64,000 bases of DNA from Apus apus (taxonomy: Eukaryota > Chordata > Aves > Apodiformes > Apodidae). The position numbers and the translations under genes are program-made. The stretch spans positions 135,341,132 through 135,405,131 of the forward strand of contig NC_067282.1 in NCBI RefSeq assembly GCF_020740795.1. The letters are read 5' to 3'. Under the pieces are notes generated by a model. The model did no database searches, had not been told where the DNA came from, and worked only from the letters and a program-made list of their open reading frames with translations. This document shows, piece by piece, positions 10,101-64,000 of this stretch; position 1 is the first letter of the stretch; every line of letters starts with the position of its first letter.

Positions 10101-13100
10101 ACTCTGAGCCCTCTGACCTCAGATGCTGTGGTGAGGCCTGGAGAAGATGGCCCCAAACCTGAAGGATTTAGCCATGAAAATCTGCAGTAATCAGAGTCTC
10201 TTAGAACCTTTTGTTCCTGCTTCTGATGGAGAGGTCTAATGGTCATAGCTGCTACTGCTGAAAGAGTAAAGGCCTAATCTAGCATGTATGATAAAAACAC
10301 ATATAACCATTAAATATGAATATCTAACTTTCTGCTTTTCAAAGAATATGCTGCTTTGGGGCATCTGCAACTGCGATGCTGAAGGGTAGTGGTTCTGGAC
10401 CATGTCATTTACACCAAGCTGCATTAGTTCCTTAGTTACATGGTTAAATATTTTACTGGACATTTAAGTGATATTTATAGATGTAAGCTGGTACAGCCAG
10501 AAAACCCTGAAGTAAATTAAAGGGAGAATTAAGAAGTATCATGGGAAGAGCTATGAGACACTTATGGGCAGTGCTAGCTGGCACTGTTCACTACTTATTT
10601 ATACCATTTATCTGAAGGATGTATGCCCATGTAATGTATTTATATGTAAAACAGAGTAATATACATAGATGGGAATGAATGCACTGGGCAGTGAAATGTG
10701 CAACATGGTAACGTGAGCTGAATGCTACATTATTATGTAGTAATTTATAGGATGAAAATCTCTTTGTAAAAGGAAAATGAAAGAAGGCATCTTGTACATG
10801 ATGAATATCAATTACACCAAACAGACACTACATATATTTTTAAAAAGTAAATATATATATAAAATTACTGGTTGTTTATAGTCTCTTCAGAATGTGTCTT
10901 AATAAATTAGAGAAATAAACAGCTCCTGTCAGGAATGTCTGTTATGTTTGCATGCATAGTGTCTAGCAGAGGATAGACACTATCAATAGTGAATAATTAA
11001 TAATAACTATGTAGTAAATAGATCAAGACTTTTCTAAAATCACTCTTTCCTGAAGGATTACATTTGGAAGCTTCTCTGAACGCCATGGCCAATACTCTAA
11101 GCTGTCCTGCCAAAAGAGCATCAGCACATTGCTAATTTGGAAGACTCAGAGAACTTCTGCCTCACAACAATTTTTTGATGACTTGAAAACCTGATAATCT
11201 TTCCCCACAATTCCACACCGAGGTCAGTTCTGGTGGAGAAAGAAACAGAGCAGTTAAAAAACAATGTGGAGATAATTGGGATGTTTGCATGGCAATGAAG
11301 AATTTGATTTACAGTTTTGCTTTTAGACTTTTTTTAGTGTTCTCTTCGTTTTGCCTTTGAAAGGATATATTTCCAAAGAAACTCAAGAGCTGTTCATCAT
11401 TAGTATCACATAATTTACATAACATATTTTGATTTTAAATTAGGCTTTCAAAAGATACTACTTGAAGATATAAAATAGTAAATGTGCTGAATTAATTTTT
11501 GCTTCTAAACACATTTTATGGGAGAGTCGTTGCTCCAGAGAGACTTTAACAAGCAGCACTGTGGTTTCACTACATACCTGAGAACTGATTTCTATTGGTA
11601 GTCTCACACTGGGGATACTGCACCATGGTGCTTGCAAGGGAAACACTCCAGTTTTTGCCACTACATAATGATAATGAGAACATGGCCCTTGCCCACAGCT
11701 TTTTAAAAAAGGTAGCTGTTTGCCTCAAATGCATTATATCTCCATTTGTGAAAAATGCCTACACAGCTTGTGTTAAATGTGTGTGTGATGTTTCCTTCAG
11801 CTTGTCATGACACATTAGCAGAATGGTATGTGGCTCTATCAGCATCTTTTCCTAGACAAAGCATGAAGGCCCAATGCTTTAGAAAGGAAAGAGAGCACAA
11901 CTGATTAAATCTAACTTGTATAAGAGGTTTGAAGAGACTTACTTGACCACATTCAAAGTTGATGTCATCTGAATTGTAAGGAAACATAATTCAATACAAT
12001 TGCTTTTTGCTGACAGAGGTTTTACATACAATAAGATGCCAAATCCATATTCATGTTGGTACTAAATGAATTCAGTGGAGGTGTATTAATTTATAGCAGA
12101 GGTGTTCTGCTAGTTTACACTACGCTAAAAGGGGCTCAGCCAAGTGCTTAACAAGTTTTTGATAATATATTCTTTCAGATGAATGATATGGTTGGGAAAA
12201 ACAGGCACACTCTTAAAAATGAAGAGCTTTTTCAGAATTTGGAGTCCTTACAGCCACTCCTTTGATTTATTTGCTTTAAAAAAACCCAAACAAACAGCTA
12301 AAAAAGGCAACTTTCCTATTTGGTAACTGTATTGTTTGAAATGTCAGTTCCAAATAATAGTCATACAGCCAAAGTCTCTGGAGCATAAATAACAATTAGC
12401 AGAACACAAGTGGTTCAGGCAAAGCTATTCTTTAAGGAGATTCTCATCATCTTTCAAGCCGCAATTGCCCAGAAAACATGATCAAAATAATTCACCTTAG
12501 ATGAATCCCAGCATCCACTGTGCTGATAGAAATCTCCAGCAAAACAAATAGATGGGGAGATCTGTTGGATGAGAGATCTGCTGCTGGATCTTGAGAAGAC
12601 AAAGGCCTTCCCTTGCTACCTGTCAACAGTGTTCTTTATGGCAGAGGCTTGTGGACCTGCTTCAAGAACTGCTTACAACTGGTACAGTGGGTTTCCCAGC
12701 ACATGAAAGCTTCAACTCAACACAAAGCTTGTATGGGGTATTTCTGGTTTAGAAGAAGCAGTAAAGAGCAGCTAGCTGTTATGAGTTTAATGAAAGGTCA
12801 TATAAAGGCTGGGAACAGTCTCCTCCATGCCAGCCATTAGTCCTGGCTTAAGGAGTGGGAAGGAGAACTCACTGGTTGCAAGTCAAAGGCTGGGAAACAC
12901 TATTGTGGTTACACAAGACATTGCACTTCCAGCAAGGGATTTTACATTTTCTATTTTGCTTCTTCTGTCACAGGAACACTTAGCAGAAAAAGAAATGCAC
13001 GTGAGATGAGAAAAATAATTTAGGACCTCTCACAGAGATGATTTTTGTCCATCCGTAGTGGAAAGAAATGCACACATGGCCAGGGTTTGCATTCAAAGCT

Positions 13101-15777
13101 CTTTTGTAAAAGGAAGAACTTAATAGTTCCAGCATATAATAATTGCAATAATGAAAGCTTGTTCTGTTCAATGCTTGGACAAAAAGCCATACAACCACCA
13201 AACATGAGGACATTAGAGTAAGCACCCCCCTGAAGAGGAGGGGTGTTATGATAGAAAGCTAGAGAAAGCTGGGATGGGGGAGAGTGAGTGCAGAGCTGTG
13301 TCAGAAAGGAAACAGAGCAGAGGGTATGGAGCTAAATCAGGAAGGAGTGGGAGGCCAGAGGCAAAATAAGGAGCATTCAGGGACGCAAGCATGAGCCTTG
13401 AAAAGGATATGGCATAACAAGATGAAGAAAAAAAAGAAGGCTGTGGCAAGAGAATAAGGGCTGAGCAGCAGAAGGGGAGTGTGATGAGTCAAAGAAGCAA
13501 ATCTCCAGCCTAATATTTCCTTTACCATGTATGTACCACAGCCTGTGGAAACTGCTCCTAATGCATTTAAGACCTTTATATGCAATTAATTGAAATCTGT
13601 TTCAAAGGACTTTGTCCTTTCTGCACTCTTCTTAGTTAAAAAAAAACAAAACAGCTGTGTGACTGTTGGGAACAGCCTCCATTAGAGGAAAACACAGAAA
13701 AGGAAAGTTCAGCCTAAGCCCTTGGTGAGAATGTAACAGCATGTGCACAGAGTCTATAATGCAAGGAGATCTGGTATGTCTATAGCAGTTGGTTTATGTT
13801 TGCTGTCTCTCTTGGGATTTGTGTATGTTGAATAGGATTAATTGCTTCAGGAATAAAAATACGCTTTTAAACCTGCTAGGCAGCTATGGGACATGCTACA
13901 GCAATCATCAAACACTTCAACCATAATTAATGTAATACTAGGGCAAATATTTCTGCACACTTCCATCAAAAAGAATAAAGCATGATGATAGGGTTTTTTG
14001 CAGAGATAATATATTTTCTTCTCTACATGTTTCAATGGCAGTGCTAGATTCTATTGCTCTGGAAGGATGGATGAGCAAAGGAAGATGCTTCTTTCTGCTG
14101 TAATGGCTCCAAGACATACATAAGAGGAAAGAGGTACTAATTATTTGCCCTCTTAAGTACTAAAAGATATATAACACAATTCCAGGCTCACAGCAGTGGA
14201 GTTTAATGGAGTGGGAATCAGAATCTCACTTAACTAGCTGGTACCACTTGAAATAAATCAGGATTGTATCATCATCAAAGATACGCAGATAAACAAGGTA
14301 CTTCATCTTCATACTGACAGAGTCTGACAGCAGTGAATCCAATTAGCTTTTCACTGAAGACAATGGAACTAAATCAAGAATGATTTTGGTCCTTTGGCTT
14401 TGAAATCTGAACATGCGCTTCTGCTGTAAACATCTGCTTTATTTTTTTAAATTTTCTTTGTATGACAAAAGTTCAGCACAAGGAATTAAATCAGAAAAGA
14501 GCCTTTCACAGCAGTAGACAGGGAAATCACAGAAGTACTTCCCCTCATAAATTGTTAATAAAATTCTGGTTTTAGTTTAATTGTGTCACACAGCTTCTAT
14601 TTCCAATGGATAAGATAGGAAAAAGAAAAAAAAAAAACAAACCACTGTATAATTTTTACACCAATAGACTAAATGTAAACCAAATTTTAAATCCTCCAAC
14701 ATCAAAATTTGTAGCTTTTTGCTTTTTTGTTTGTTGTGGTGTTTTTGGTCAAGTACTGTGTTGTATGTTCTTTTCATTACAGATTAATAAGAACCACATT
14801 GAATATTACTGGCAAAGCTGGTGTCTTGAGCTCTGTCTTTGAAAGTGTCTGTGAAACTCTTTCTGGTTTAGTGCCTGCTGTGCAGTTGTCATGGTTCGGA
14901 ACCTGCTATATGCACTAGTCAAGCACAGGCAACCTTTTCAAAGCTGTATGATGTAAATATGTGTATAAATTCACCTAAATTCTTGAAGAAACAGAAATAA
15001 TTCAAAAATCATACCCTCTTGGACTAGGTCTGATTTTGAGATACATCAATAATGTGAAGGATTAAATACATACAAAACAATGAGTGGTGGGCTAATTATG
15101 TGCCATTTTAAGTAGAACATTTTAATGGACATGTTTAAAAGATTGGCTAATATCAAGTTTATAAATTCAGATTAATTTTAATATAAAGTCTTAAGATCCT
15201 GTACAAAATTTCCTCTATAAGCCTATCAAAGCATTCATAATTATAGGAAGATTGGCATGGCTTGACTGAAGAAAGTATGCAGAACATACATGGATCTAGG
15301 AACTGACTGTTGGAATAAGCCACCGTTGCACTGAAAAATAGTACTGTGGCAACTATAGTGTGCAAACTAAAGTGAAGGACAGGAAGAATTTCCTTATTTC
15401 TGATTAAATTCCTTTCCCTCATTCATTGCTCCTCCACTACAACTTGTAGAGCAAAGTTTATCCCTGTGGAATGCAGCAGATTTTCCTTACTGTTATGGGT
15501 TTGGATTTGTTGGTTGTTTTTTTTTCATTTTCCCCCCTGGAGACACAATCCTTCTGGGGACCTCTTGTTTCCTTGACAAACTGCACGATTCAGTTGCCAG
15601 TTCCAGCATCGCACATGCAGTTTATATCAGCAGTGCATTCTTTTGCCCTCTATAAAAGAAAATAAAGTACCTAAAAATCTAAGGAAAATGCCAAATTCCC
15701 AGGAAATAAACACGTCCGCCTCTACACGTGCATTTGTGTGTGTGTGAAGTTTAATAGCTTTTGAATGAAGTGATATT
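7129..15777. other. Intergenic region, part 3 (no gene seen)
   Basis: Almost 9 kb between the TTTC array and the 3' end of ABCC9. No open frame resembles a known protein and I see no tRNA, rRNA or clear transposon. It includes an AT-rich stretch at 10830-10870 and purine-rich stretches. The right part may include ABCC9 3' untranslated sequence if the distal poly(A) site lies here. Confidence 0.65.
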
Positions 15778-15819
15778 TTTATTGGTTTGAGGCATACATG
15801 TATTGCAATAGCTTTTATT
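15778..15819 (-). terminator. Candidate poly(A) signals for ABCC9
   Basis: Two AATAAA hexamers on the minus strand, at 15814-15819 and 15778-15783, lie 130-175 bases after the SUR2B stop codon. They are the first canonical hexamers after that stop. No clear GT-rich downstream element follows, and longer 3' untranslated regions are common in this gene, so a more distal site may be the main one. Confidence 0.35.
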
Positions 15820-15950
15820 ATTTTGGAAGATGGAAGTGTGAGGAAAGATGCTCTAAAAAAAAAACCCATAAAAGTGATGTTACATTGAATAGAAAATATT
15901 TGCATTTCATTTGTTGAAAAACAAGTAATTAGAATGCATCATGCGATTCT

Positions 15951-63355
<47,405 letters not shown>

Positions 63356-64000
63356 CTATAAAGAAAAAAGCAACATAGAAGAAAAAGTAGATTCCAATAT
63401 GCCAGAATGATAGCAAGAAAACGGTATTTGTTCTTCTAATAAACAGTTAAATGGTTCATAGGAATCAGCTGAGCCTATACTTCAGAAGGTCATGTTTGGA
63501 AAGTGTGGGAAATTAACCCAAAGGCCTTTAATTTTGACATTGACCGCACAGTTTGTGTTACTGCCTGGTAGTCCTAATTCCAGATGGGGCTTCCACAGAA
63601 CTAAAGGAGCACTAAAATGATGGTGCTTGTCCCAAGGAATTTTACAGAAACCCTGGCCTCCAGTCTTATTTACACTAGAGCTTCTTACATCACTCCGGAA
63701 AAATTCAAAGGTCTTAGGACTATCATGAATCACAGTTGCATTCTGTTGTAATGGTCTTCTTGCAACTGCAGACAGGGGCACATCTAAGAAAGGCACAGAA
63801 GCATGAAGCAGATGTGCTGGGTGTGACACAAACCTGGCTCATGCAGGTTTGTAGCTCTGTAGGAAAATAACCAAAATGCTACCCTAGCCCTACAAAGAGT
63901 TTGGGAACACCTCCCACAAAGTTTTACCTCAAAATGCCTCTGATACAACTACTGCAATGCTGGTTCCCTAGTTAATACCAGCTCTAATACATAACATTTT
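63356..64000 (-). other. ABCC9: ABCC9 intron 8, partial
   Basis: No exon found in these 645 bases; the residues expected before exon 9 (membrane helix ending near AMPVQ) are not encoded here. Confidence 0.75.

Overview
The window is vertebrate nuclear DNA, most likely from a bird. Genes are split into small exons with GT-AG introns. The interspersed repeats I can recognise are CR1 LINE fragments, which dominate bird and other sauropsid genomes, and the ABCC9 introns are short compared with mammals. I see no bacterial, viral or plasmid genes.

Two genes are present, both on the minus strand, and they encode the two partners of one ATP-sensitive potassium (KATP) channel. The left end (about 2.1-3.7 kb) holds the 5' part of KCNJ8 (Kir6.1, the pore): a CpG-island promoter with a probable non-coding exon 1, then the first coding exon, which ends inside the turret. 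The rest of KCNJ8 lies left of the window. From 15951 to 63355 lies the 3' part of ABCC9 (SUR2, the regulatory ABC subunit). I could place 31 exons with splice sites; using the SUR2A end, 30 of them join into one open frame of 3351 bases (1116 codons plus stop). This runs from the middle of transmembrane domain 1 through NBD1, the acidic linker, transmembrane domain 2 and NBD2. The upstream exons of ABCC9 lie right of the window. The gene ends in two alternative last coding exons, giving a SUR2A-type tail (16971-17108) and a SUR2B-type tail (15951-16088).

The roughly 12 kb between the genes (3.7-15.9 kb) has no recognisable gene. It holds a TG repeat next to a possible G-quadruplex, a CR1 tail and a very long TTTC microsatellite. 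The ABCC9 introns hold two more CR1 pieces, several short A/T-rich repeats and one perfect 29-base alternating purine-pyrimidine tract just upstream of the SUR2A exon.

I found no previously undescribed system. The points most worth a second look are: a strong out-of-frame upstream start codon overlapping the KCNJ8 start; an unusual Kir6.1 turret with a new N-glycosylation sequon and extra cysteine; loss of the matching SUR2 sequon beside a conserved tryptophan changed to serine; weak splice sites on the exons corresponding to the known skippable SUR2 exons 14 and 17; and much faster divergence of the SUR2A tail than the SUR2B tail. Comparisons with human proteins are from memory, and exon numbers follow the mammalian 38-exon scheme by counting back from the last exon.
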